From an uncultured Halomonas sp. (GTDB taxonomy: Bacteria; Pseudomonadota; Gammaproteobacteria; Pseudomonadales; Halomonadaceae), in assembly GCF_947501415.1 (NCBI RefSeq), contig NZ_CANMVL010000014.1:35482-99481 (forward strand): a stretch of 64,000 bases of DNA, in the 5' to 3' direction. Below, piece after piece: positions 1 through 7,679 of the stretch. Below the pieces are notes generated by a model. The model saw nothing but the letters and a program-made list of their open reading frames with translations, made no database searches and was not told the DNA's origin. How positions within the stretch are numbered: the stretch's first letter is position 1; each line of letters opens with the position of its first letter. A program made the translations under genes and the position numbers.

Positions 1-816
1 GCCATGACCGGTGTGCACAAGGGCATCCAGATCCTGTCGCGCTTCAACGTCTTCCTGGCGCTGGCGATTGCCGTGGTGATTCTGGTCGCCGGTCCGACCC
101 TGTATCTGATCAACGCCTTCAGCCAGGGCTTCGGGGAATACCTCTCATCATTCTTCACCATGGCCACCATGAGCGCCGAAACCGCGCCGGCGTGGTGGAT
201 GCAGTGGTGGACGGTATTCTTCTTCGCCTGGTTTATCGGCTACGCACCGCTGATGGCGATCTTCGTGGCCCGCATCTCCCGCGGTCGCACCATTCGCGAG
301 ATGATCCTCGCCGTGGCGGTGATGGCACCGGTCGCCACCACCATCTGGTTTACCCTGCTCGGCGGTTCCGGCATCCACTATCAGCTGATCGGGGCGATCG
401 ATCTCACCGAGGCGCTGAACAACTTCCAGTTCGATGTCGCCACCCTGACCGTGGCCCAGGCCCTGCCGGGCGGCTCCCTGATGGCGCTGGCCATCCTGCT
501 GCTGACCAGCATCTTCGTGGCGACCACCGGCGACTCCATGAGTTATGCCATTGCGGTCGTATGCGCCGGCCACGATGCGCCTAGCTCCCTGGTGCGCGCC
601 TTCTGGGGTCTCGCCATGGCGGTGATGGCCGGTATCCTGCTCTACATGGGGGCCGGCCAGATCGGCGCACTCCAGCAATTTATCGTGATCACCGCGATAC
701 CCGTCTCGCTGGTACTGCTGCCCTCACTATGGGCCGGCCCCAAGGCGGCCTATGCCATGGCCCGTGAGCAGGGCGTCATCACCCCAAATGTGGCGACCGT
801 TACCCATCACGGCTGA
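1..816 (+). CDS. BCCT-family betaine/carnitine/choline transporter, C-terminal part
   Basis: This is the 3' end of a gene that begins left of the window; the frame is open from base 1 and stops at a TGA at 814-816. About 271 residues remain. They contain several hydrophobic segments and the signature of the betaine-carnitine-choline transporter family: a tryptophan-rich helix (WWMQWWTVFFFAW) followed by the loop ARISRGRTIRE. Family members are sodium- or proton-coupled inner-membrane symporters for glycine betaine, choline and related osmolytes, which suits a halophile. The exact substrate cannot be read from this part. A strong hairpin terminator follows 28 bases after the stop. The family call is secure; the true start and full length are not visible. 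Confidence 0.93.
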   Translation, partial: AMTGVHKGIQILSRFNVFLALAIAVVILVAGPTLYLINAFSQGFGEYLSSFFTMATMSAETAPAWWMQWWTVFFFAWFIGYAPLMAIFVARISRGRTIREMILAVAVMAPVATTIWFTLLGGSGIHYQLIGAIDLTEALNNFQFDVATLTVAQALPGGSLMALAILLLTSIFVATTGDSMSYAIAVVCAGHDAPSSLVRAFWGLAMAVMAGILLYMGAGQIGALQQFIVITAIPVSLVLLPSLWAGPKAAYAMAREQGVITPNVATVTHHG

Positions 817-844
817 GCCACGGTGAAGCTTGCGTGAAACGGTA

Positions 845-878
845 AAAGGAGGCACCCAGGCGGGTGCCTCCTTTCTTT
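845..878 (+). terminator. Rho-independent terminator of the BCCT gene
   Basis: A perfect 13-bp stem (AAAGGAGGCACCC, 845-857, paired with 862-874) with a 4-base loop is followed by a short pyrimidine tract, CTTTC. It lies just downstream of the BCCT stop codon. The tract at its base also forms the left copy of the direct repeat that flanks the adjacent R1 element. Confidence 0.85.
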
Positions 879-879
879 C

Positions 880-1152
880 GGTTCATCGCAAGCTGGCGTG
901 AATCCGTTTGGCAGTGAGTATTGGGAGGCCGGGTTCATTGTGGGAAGCCGGGGTTCATGGTGGGAGGCCGGCTCGGCCGGGCGAATGGAGGCCAGAGGCC
1001 TCCCGGTAATGGCACAATACTGAGCAACACCACCAAGGCGCCTATCGGCGCCTTCGCCCGGGAAACCCGGCCTCCCACAGGGTGGCGCCATCGCCCAGTG
1101 TGTAGAGAAACATCCCTCCCACCTACAGGTTTCACGCTGATCTGCGATGAAC
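880..1152. mobile_element. R1 element, copy A (MITE-like, 273 bp)
   Basis: Non-coding repeat with terminal inverted repeats: it starts GGTTCATCGCA with GCGTGAA a few bases inside, and ends TTCACGC...TGCGATGAAC. It is flanked by an identical 9-base direct repeat, CTTTCTTTC, at 871-879 and 1153-1161. If the next C belongs to the element end, the duplication is 8 bases. The centre is a large imperfect palindrome (GTGGGAGGCCG ... CGGCCTCCCAC). The left arm carries two tandem units of about 20 bases of the type TGGGAGGCCGGGTTCATTG, where copy B at 23578 has one. It fills most of the gap between the BCCT gene and the SIMPL gene. Short open frames inside it are not credible genes. No transposase is present. 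Confidence 0.85.
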
Positions 1153-1230
1153 CTTTCTTTCATGGTGTGCCTGGGGCATCGTGAGTTGCAGATCGTTTCG
1201 GTGTCATCTTGACGCACAGGAGTCATCATC

Positions 1231-1941
1231 ATGAAGCTACTGCCTGCCCTGGTACTCGCCGTCGCCACCATCGTGGCGGCCTCATTGATTGGCGAGGGGC
1301 TTACCGATCTGCGGACCGGCGACCGCTACGTCACCGTCAAGGGACTCGCCGAGCGTGAGGTCGAGGCGGACCTCGCCCTCTGGCCGCTGCACTTCGTGGC
1401 CTCGGGCACGACCCTGCAGCAAGCTCGCGAAGAGGCCCGCGTCAGCCGCGAGGCCATTTTCGCCTTTATCGAGCGTCACGATATCGATGCTCAGCAGGTG
1501 GAGCTTCAGCGTCTCAATGTCAACGACACCGCCGCCAACCCCTATCGCAGCGGCGATACCGAGCCACGCTTCATCATCAATCAGACCCTGATGGTGCGCA
1601 GCACGGAGATTGAGCGCATTCGTGACACGGCCCAGGCAGTGGGCGAGTTGCTCGACGCCGGGGTGGTCCTCTCATCGGACTACGGCCCCAGCGGTCCGAT
1701 CTATCTGTTCAATCGCCTCAACGAGATCAAGCCAACCATGATCGCCGAAGCCACCGCTGCCGCCCGGGAGTCCGCAGAGCAATTTGCCCGGGATGCCAAT
1801 GCCGACATTGGCACCCTGCGTCGCGCCAATCAGGGGGTATTCGAGATTCGTGCCCGTGACCAGGCGGCAGGAATTCCCGAGGAGCAGCAGCCGATCAAGA
1901 CCGTCAGGGTGGTCACCACCATCGAGTATTATCTCGACTAG
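1231..1941 (+). CDS. SIMPL domain (DUF541) periplasmic protein
   Basis: The 236-residue product has a hydrophobic N-terminal segment (about residues 1-22, signal peptide or anchor), then a SIMPL/DUF541 domain starting at VTVKGLAEREVEADLA and ending with VRVVTTIEYYLD, the usual start and finish of the family. SIMPL proteins are exported, oligomer-forming proteins; some members are linked to oxidative stress or outer-membrane homeostasis, but this type has no agreed molecular function. The ATG start is supported by AGGAG at 1218-1222. The gene stands alone between the R1 repeat and the convergent oxidoreductase gene, whose stop lies only 7 bases away. Family assignment is firm and function unknown. 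Confidence 0.88.
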   Translation: MKLLPALVLAVATIVAASLIGEGLTDLRTGDRYVTVKGLAEREVEADLALWPLHFVASGTTLQQAREEARVSREAIFAFIERHDIDAQQVELQRLNVNDTAANPYRSGDTEPRFIINQTLMVRSTEIERIRDTAQAVGELLDAGVVLSSDYGPSGPIYLFNRLNEIKPTMIAEATAAARESAEQFARDANADIGTLRRANQGVFEIRARDQAAGIPEEQQPIKTVRVVTTIEYYLD

Positions 1942-1948
1942 GGCTTCA

Positions 1949-3511
1949 CTAGAGATCCATGACACCGGCATAGCGCACACCACTGAGCAGAGCCATCTCA
2001 CGTTTCCAGGTCGCCAAGTCCCGAGGCCCGAAGCCGGCCAGGCTGTCGTGACCACAGGCCCGCGCCATTACCTGCATCAGCTCCATCGAGGCGCGCAGGA
2101 AGCGTTCGAGCTGAGCGGCAGACTTGTCGACATCGAGACGCTGTCGCAGATCGTTTCGCTGGGTGGCGATGCCCGCCGGGCAGTTGTTGGTATGGCAGAT
2201 ACGCGCCGCCACACAGCCGATGGACTGCATCGCGCTGTTGGCGATGGCGACCCCGTCGGCTCCCAACGCCAGCGCCTTGACGAAGTCGATGGGCAGGCGC
2301 AGGCCGCCGGTAACGATCAGGGTCACGCGACCGCTCACTCCCTCATCATCGAGGTAACGGCGGGCACGCGCCAGGGCCGGAATGGTGGGCACACTGATAT
2401 GGTCACGGAACATCAAGGGCGCCGCCCCGGTACCACCACCGCGGCCGTCGAGAATCAGATAGTCGGCACCGGCGTCGAGGGCAAACTGGATATCGTGCTC
2501 GATATGGTTGGCACTGAGCTTGAAGCCGATCGGAATACCACCGGTGATTTCGCGCACGCGATCGGCAAATCGGCGAAAGTCATCGACCGTGTGCAGATCC
2601 TCGAAGGTGGCCGGCGACACGGCGGGCTCGCCCTCCTTCAAGCCGCGGATCTCGGCGATCCGCGCCGACACCTTGCCGGCGGGTAGATGGCCACCGGTAC
2701 CTGTCTTCGCCGCCTGGCCGCCCTTGAAGTGAAACGCCTGGACCCTCTCGAGCAGGCGTTCCTCGAAGCCGAATCGAGCACTGGCCAATTCATAGAAATA
2801 ACGGGAATTCTCGGCCTGCTCCTCGGGCAACATGCCACCCTCGCCGGAGCAGATGCCGGTGCCGGCGCGTTCGGCGCCTCGTGCCATGGCGATCTTGGCC
2901 TCCTCGGAGAGCGCCCCGAAGCTCATGTCGGAGACCAGCAGCGGCATGTCGAGAGTCAGCGGCTTTTTTGCCGCGGGGCCGACCACCAGTCGGGTATCGA
3001 CTCGGGCATCATCGAGCAGCGGCTGGGTCGCCAGCTGCGCCACCATCAGCTGCAGGTCGTCCCATTGGGGCAGAGTATGACGCGGCACGCCCATGGCATC
3101 GATGGGGCCATGGGGACCCACCCCATCGAGCCCCTCCCGCGCGAGGCGATGAATCAGCGCTACCGTGGGCTCCTCCTCGGTGGCCTTGGCCCTGGGCATC
3201 CGGTCATTATCTTCTTCACTGGCTTCGCTCACCTTATCGGGATCCGGTGCCTCCTGGCCCACCTGTTCCCTGCTGAACTGCTGGTGAGTGCTGTCGCAGT
3301 AGGGAGCATCGCCGGTCTGCTTGCAGCGGCATAGATACGCCTCACCGTCCTTCTCGGCGGTAAACACCAGCGGTGTGAAACCGGTGCCCTGATGCGAACC
3401 ATCACAGAAGGGCTGATCGCCGGAACGACCACAGCGGCAGAAGACGTACTCCTTGCCCTTCTCCAGCATGACCTTCTTCGGCTTGTTGTCGGCGATGATC
3501 GGTTGGCGCAT
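1949..3511 (-). CDS. CDGSH iron-sulfur / glutamate synthase-like FMN oxidoreductase fusion
   Basis: A 520-residue protein with two parts. Residues 20-80 hold two CDGSH-type iron-sulfur motifs, C25-x-C27...C36-D-x2-H40 and C61-x-C63...C72-D-x2-H76. From about residue 130 onward lies a glutamate synthase FMN-binding domain, with GGRGGGTGAAP in the barrel and the cysteine motif CHTNNCPAGIATQ near residue 439 that in GltB ligates a 3Fe-4S cluster. There is no glutaminase domain and no GltD partner nearby, so it is not a normal glutamate synthase; a ferredoxin-linked oxidoreductase role is an inference. I chose the ATG at 3511 because GGAGGA precedes it; the frame stays open to 3631 without better support. 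It is divergent from the CDF gene, with a 122-bp shared promoter region. Confidence 0.85.
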   Translation of the reverse strand: MRQPIIADNKPKKVMLEKGKEYVFCRCGRSGDQPFCDGSHQGTGFTPLVFTAEKDGEAYLCRCKQTGDAPYCDSTHQQFSREQVGQEAPDPDKVSEASEEDNDRMPRAKATEEEPTVALIHRLAREGLDGVGPHGPIDAMGVPRHTLPQWDDLQLMVAQLATQPLLDDARVDTRLVVGPAAKKPLTLDMPLLVSDMSFGALSEEAKIAMARGAERAGTGICSGEGGMLPEEQAENSRYFYELASARFGFEERLLERVQAFHFKGGQAAKTGTGGHLPAGKVSARIAEIRGLKEGEPAVSPATFEDLHTVDDFRRFADRVREITGGIPIGFKLSANHIEHDIQFALDAGADYLILDGRGGGTGAAPLMFRDHISVPTIPALARARRYLDDEGVSGRVTLIVTGGLRLPIDFVKALALGADGVAIANSAMQSIGCVAARICHTNNCPAGIATQRNDLRQRLDVDKSAAQLERFLRASMELMQVMARACGHDSLAGFGPRDLATWKREMALLSGVRYAGVMDL

Positions 3512-3633
3512 GGGATCCTCCAGTTGGCCAAGGGCACTGCCCGTAGTCTGGGACAGTTCCCGCATGGCGGCCAGGTTCCACGCTCCTCCCCATTTCGCTA
3601 ATATGATCTTGTCCCTGACCACGAGCCGCAACC

Positions 3634-4539
3634 ATGCAAGCCACCCTCGAGCAGCGCGCGCTGAAGCTCTCCATCGTCATGACCCTGGTGGTCTCGGGCC
3701 TGGGCGTCACCATCGGTCTGCTGGCCGGTTCCCAGTCGATCCTCTTCGATGGCGTCTTCTCCACCATCGATGCCGCCATGTCGGGGCTGGCACTGCTGGT
3801 GGCAAGGCTAGCCGTGCGCGATGCCAGCCAGCGCTTCCAGCACGGTTACTGGCATGTGGAGCCACTGGTGGCCGCCCTCAACGGCAGCATCCTGATGCTG
3901 CTGTGCTTCTACGCCTTCCTGACCGCACTACTCGACCTGCGCGAGGGAGGTCGCGAACTGGCCTTCGATCTGGCCATCGCCTATGCCGTGGTGGTGGCCA
4001 TCGCCTGCTTTGTGATGACCGCCTATCAACGACGGATCAATCGCACGGCAGACTCCGAGTTCGTGCACATCGACATGCAGGGCTGGCTGATGGCCGCGCT
4101 TATCACCAGTGCGCTGTTGGTGGCGTTCATCATTGCGCGGCTGCTGCAGGGAACGGCCTGGGCTCATCTCACTCCCTATGTGGATTCGGTGCTGCTGATG
4201 CTGCTGACCGCCGGCTTCATGCCGATCCCCATCGGCATCGTGCGCCGTGCGGTCAAGGAGATCTTCCTGATTGCGCCAAGCGCACTGGACGCGGAGGTCC
4301 ATGCCGCCATGACCCCGGTGATGACACGCGAGGGGCTACTCACCTACTACAGCCATGTGGCCAAGGCGGGGCGTGGCCACTACATCGAGATCCATATCGT
4401 CACCACGCCCGACTTCGCCGCCGAGCGTGGCGTGGCACTGATGGACGAGATTCGCGAGCAGATCGCCGAGCGCCTCAGCCCGCCACCGGAGCGGCGCTGG
4501 TTTACCGTGGCCTTTACCGCCGATGAGCGCTGGGCCTAG
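3634..4539 (+). CDS. CDF-like cation efflux protein with atypical metal site
   Basis: A 301-residue protein with about six hydrophobic helices, then a cytoplasmic C-terminal domain (about 205-301) of the cation diffusion facilitator type. CDF proteins export Zn2+, Fe2+, Mn2+ or similar ions by proton antiport. The intramembrane site is unusual: where typical members have HxxxD in helices 2 and 5, this one has S-I-L-F-D-G in helix 2, with a further aspartate seven residues on, and H-I-D-M-Q-G-W in helix 5. The ion may therefore differ from the textbook ones. The gene is divergent from the CDGSH/FMN oxidoreductase and convergent with the small winged-helix gene. The superfamily call is fairly secure and the substrate unknown. 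Confidence 0.8.
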   Translation: MQATLEQRALKLSIVMTLVVSGLGVTIGLLAGSQSILFDGVFSTIDAAMSGLALLVARLAVRDASQRFQHGYWHVEPLVAALNGSILMLLCFYAFLTALLDLREGGRELAFDLAIAYAVVVAIACFVMTAYQRRINRTADSEFVHIDMQGWLMAALITSALLVAFIIARLLQGTAWAHLTPYVDSVLLMLLTAGFMPIPIGIVRRAVKEIFLIAPSALDAEVHAAMTPVMTREGLLTYYSHVAKAGRGHYIEIHIVTTPDFAAERGVALMDEIREQIAERLSPPPERRWFTVAFTADERWA

Positions 4540-4566
4540 GCGCGGACGACTAAGCCCTTATCGGGC

Positions 4567-4809
4567 CTATCGTCTTGATGAACGGCCCGAACTGTCCCAG
4601 ATACCCTCGCGCTGCACCGCTCGGCCCTCCGCTTCGAGCTTGAGCAGGTGAGCCAGTGCCGAGCGTGTTGCCAATCCCTGCTTCGCTTCCGGCACATCGT
4701 CATAGGCATGGCGTGTCAACGCCTCCAGGCTTGCCGGACCGTGGCGCGACAGCGCCAGGCGAACCTTGTGCTCGCGAGCCAGCCAATGGGCTCGCTCAGG
4801 GTGACTCAT
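4567..4809 (-). CDS. Small stand-alone winged-helix protein resembling the LACTB2 C-terminal domain
   Basis: An 80-residue protein. The segment from AREHKVRLAL through ALAHLLKLEAEGRA resembles the C-terminal winged-helix domain found at the end of LACTB2-type metallo-beta-lactamase-fold hydrolases, where a helix pair follows the catalytic domain. No metallo-beta-lactamase domain is encoded upstream, so this is either an independent small protein or a relic of a larger gene. An independent gene is favoured by a good ribosome site, AGAAGGAG, about 10 bases before the ATG. The relationship rests on pattern memory and is moderate; function is unknown. Confidence 0.55.
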   Translation of the reverse strand: MSHPERAHWLAREHKVRLALSRHGPASLEALTRHAYDDVPEAKQGLATRSALAHLLKLEAEGRAVQREGIWDSSGRSSRR

Positions 4810-4872
4810 GTCGACCAGACTCTCCTTCTGGCTAAGGAGTATTATCGGTGTGGGGCGTATCGGTGTGAGGAT

Positions 4873-6648
4873 TCATGACGAGCCAGAGTGCCCCTCACCC
4901 GCCTGGCTCGAGTCGAATGATGCCTCGCCGCCCTCGGCAATGGTCACATCGCGGCGGCTGACGGCCACCACCTCCCGGGGCCACCACTCGGGGTGCTCGT
5001 CGCGAATGAAGGCCAGCAGCTTCTCGCGCAGCCGAGCCTCGGCGACCCACCCTCCCATGGGCTCTCGCGTCATCATGTAGCAACGCACCTCGATCGTTGC
5101 CTCGTTCTGGGCCGTCGCGTAGCAGCACAGCTTGTCCGGCTCGATCACGTCGGGCTCCTGCTCGGCCAGCTCCTGAAAGCGTTGCCGCAGGCACTCGATA
5201 TCGGCACTGATGTGCAGGGTAAGCGCCAGCTGGCGATAGAGACGTGCATCCTTGGCGGAGAGGTTATAGAAGGGCTGAGAGACGAAGTGCTTGACCGGCA
5301 CGATCAGACGCCGCTCGTCCCAGCCCCGTAGACGAATAAAGGTATAGAAGATGCCCTCGACATAGCACCACTGCCCCTCGAACACCACCAGATCCCCCAT
5401 CCGGATCGGCTTGGCCAGCGACAGCTGGAAGGAGGAGAGGATATTGCCCAGCACGGCCTGGCCGGCGATGCCCACCAGCACCGTCAGGACACTGGCCGAG
5501 GCAAGCAGCGACAGACCGAGGGTACCGAACAGGTTGATCTCCGCCAGGATATAGACCGTCACGGCGATGACCGTGATCAGGATGATGCCGCGCCTGAGGG
5601 CATAGAGGGAAGTCAGCAGCTTGCGTTCATCTCGGTGGCGGGTGTCATCGATCTCGCCCACCAGGCGCTGGGTCATCCTCTGCAGGAAGGCGTCGACCAG
5701 GCGCAGGGCGGCGAGTCCCATGCCCCAGGCCATGATCACGATAAGCAGGATACGGAAGCCGGCGGTCGCCACACCGGAGAAGGAGACCACGGTGCCCAGC
5801 AGCACCTGGGCCATCAGCGACATGGCGATAAAGGTCACCGGTACCGGTACTCGGGCAACGAAACGCTTCGCCAGGCTACCGGCCGGTAACCAGCCCGCCA
5901 TGGCCGAGGTGAGGCGGTACACGGCCCACCCCAGCAGGCCGATCAGCGTCAGAAAGAGCGGAATCGCCAGCCACTCCCATAACCGCAGCATGCCCAGCGA
6001 ACGCTGGAACGGCTCGGGAATATGCCGCTCTAGCCATGAGGGCCCGTAGGCCTTATAGAGGACGGGGATAAACGCCAGGGTGTCGGGGGTGATCAACCAC
6101 ACTGGCTCCTGATCGCCGGCTTGATAGCGGGCGATGCGAATCGCGTGGGACTCGCCATCGGCCTCCAGCGAGGTCAGCAGAAGGTTGCGGCGTGCCTGGC
6201 CGGCCAGGGGGTGCTTGCCGGACATGTCCTCGACCATGGCATCGCGTCGACTGGAGAGGTCCGAGGGTTGCAGCCAGTCGCCCCGCTGCAGCACCGAGGC
6301 AAGCTGGCGGGCCAGTTCACTGCCCCGGGTGGCCTGCTCCTGGGCCGGCAACTCGGTGAGATTGAGCAGATGCGCCGCCGCCTCGAAATCCCCCTTGCCA
6401 CTCAGGGTAAGAAAGCTGCGCAGCGCCTCGCGGGGTGTCTGGCGCCGCACCTTCTCGGGCGGCTCGCCGAGACCGCTGTTGAGCGTCTCGAGGGTGAACC
6501 AGGGCCCATCCTCATGCTGAGAGGACTGGACCGGTACCGGGCCCGCCAGCAGCAGTGCCAGCGACATCAATACCCAAAAAAGCACCGGCATCGGTGCCGG
6601 CAATACCCGGCGCCATGGGGGCAAGCAGCGCGAGAAAGTGCGCGTCAT
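4873..6648 (-). CDS. MscS-family mechanosensitive ion channel with large periplasmic N-terminus
   Basis: A 591-residue protein. It has a signal-like hydrophobic start (residues 18-40), a soluble N-terminal region to about 215, several transmembrane helices (about 220-390), and an MscS pore and beta domain. The pore helix region reads LLASASVLTVLVGIAGQAVL and is followed by NILSSFQLSLAKPIRMGD, the classic MscS signature leading into the cytoplasmic vestibule. Such channels open on hypo-osmotic shock and release solutes, complementing the osmolyte importers here. The ATG at 6648 has a GGGAGG-type ribosome site. Homopolymer-poor, acidic residues end the protein (EGGEASFDSSQAGEGHSGSS). The closest known architecture is the larger YbdG/YnaI-like channels; the exact subfamily is uncertain. 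Confidence 0.9.
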   Translation of the reverse strand: MTRTFSRCLPPWRRVLPAPMPVLFWVLMSLALLLAGPVPVQSSQHEDGPWFTLETLNSGLGEPPEKVRRQTPREALRSFLTLSGKGDFEAAAHLLNLTELPAQEQATRGSELARQLASVLQRGDWLQPSDLSSRRDAMVEDMSGKHPLAGQARRNLLLTSLEADGESHAIRIARYQAGDQEPVWLITPDTLAFIPVLYKAYGPSWLERHIPEPFQRSLGMLRLWEWLAIPLFLTLIGLLGWAVYRLTSAMAGWLPAGSLAKRFVARVPVPVTFIAMSLMAQVLLGTVVSFSGVATAGFRILLIVIMAWGMGLAALRLVDAFLQRMTQRLVGEIDDTRHRDERKLLTSLYALRRGIILITVIAVTVYILAEINLFGTLGLSLLASASVLTVLVGIAGQAVLGNILSSFQLSLAKPIRMGDLVVFEGQWCYVEGIFYTFIRLRGWDERRLIVPVKHFVSQPFYNLSAKDARLYRQLALTLHISADIECLRQRFQELAEQEPDVIEPDKLCCYATAQNEATIEVRCYMMTREPMGGWVAEARLREKLLAFIRDEHPEWWPREVVAVSRRDVTIAEGGEASFDSSQAGEGHSGSS

Positions 6649-6755
6649 GTCGGTCCCTCCCTACCGTCGTGAGCCTCCACGGCCCGGCCATCCACGGCCA
6701 GGCTATTGTCAGTACACCCGATGCACTACGTACCGTCTACCCTTCCGCGGTCGAT

Positions 6756-7679
6756 TCAATCCTGATGCGCCGCCCCCGTTCGGGCGCGGCAGGGGCCGAA
6801 CAGGCAGGCGGCAAGCAGGATCAAACCTGCCAGGCTGGCGATCATGCCGGCGGCACTGAGCGACGTATCGAAGCCCAACCAGCGCGGCGCCTCACCGGCC
6901 AGCAGATAGCCCCCTACCGCAGCCAACAGGGCGAAGACCTGACTCCAGACGATCTGCACGCCAAGGCGGTTGGTCATCAGCCGCGCGGCGGCGGCCGGAC
7001 AGATGAACATGGCGATCACGATGATCGAGCCCACCGCCTCGAACGCAGCGATGGCGGCCACCGCCACCAGGGTCACCAGCATCAGGTCGACCAGCGCCGG
7101 ACGGGTGCGCATGCTGGCGGCGAAGTCGGGGTCGAAACTGGCCAGCACCAGCGGTCGGCGCATCACTACCACGAAGATCACCACCACCAGGCCGACCCAG
7201 GCGGCCCGGCCCAGCTGGGGGGGAAGATCGGCCAGCGCCTGCGGATCGAACAGCGCGGCAAGGCTAACCCCATCGAACCAGATCAGGCTCTCCAGGTTAC
7301 CGTAGAGGGCATGCTCGACGTCCAGGTGTACCCCAGCGGCGCCATGCCACTCCAGCAGCAGCACGCCGACGGCAAACAGGCTGGTGAAGACCACGCCCAT
7401 GGCGGCCGTCCCCTCCACTCGCCCCAGGCGGCGAATCAGCTCGATCAGTGCCACCGTCACCAGGGCAGCCACCCCGGCGCCCAGCATCATGGCCAGCGAG
7501 GCCAGGGTGCCGGTAATCAGGAAACTGACCACGATCCCGGGCAGTGCCACATGGCTGATGGCATCGCCGATCAGGCTCTGCCGGCGCAGCACCAGAAAGT
7601 TGCCGAGCAGCGCACAGGTCATCGAGATGATGATCGCGATTGTCAGCGGCACCAGGCTGAACATCATGAACTCATTCAT
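6756..7679 (-). CDS. Metal (Mn/Fe/Zn) ABC transporter permease, second subunit
   Basis: A 307-residue integral membrane protein of the ABC-3 (ZnuB/TroD/SitD) family. It has eight or so hydrophobic helices and the family motifs GDAISHVALPG near residue 35 and AMFICPAAAARLMTNRL in the C-terminal half. It is the last gene of a leftward four-gene operon: binding protein, ATPase, permease 1, permease 2. Its ATG overlaps the stop of the preceding permease by four bases, so translation is coupled. Two different permeases with one ATPase are typical of the manganese/iron type (Tro/Sit/Mnt) rather than the ZnuABC zinc system, which has one. The substrate is inferred from this layout only. Confidence 0.9.
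   Translation of the reverse strand: MNEFMMFSLVPLTIAIIISMTCALLGNFLVLRRQSLIGDAISHVALPGIVVSFLITGTLASLAMMLGAGVAALVTVALIELIRRLGRVEGTAAMGVVFTSLFAVGVLLLEWHGAAGVHLDVEHALYGNLESLIWFDGVSLAALFDPQALADLPPQLGRAAWVGLVVVIFVVVMRRPLVLASFDPDFAASMRTRPALVDLMLVTLVAVAAIAAFEAVGSIIVIAMFICPAAAARLMTNRLGVQIVWSQVFALLAAVGGYLLAGEAPRWLGFDTSLSAAGMIASLAGLILLAACLFGPCRARTGAAHQD

Noticed and set aside
921..1184. Open frames within R1 copy A
   Set aside because: They lie entirely in a non-coding repeat; related frames in copy B are not conserved.
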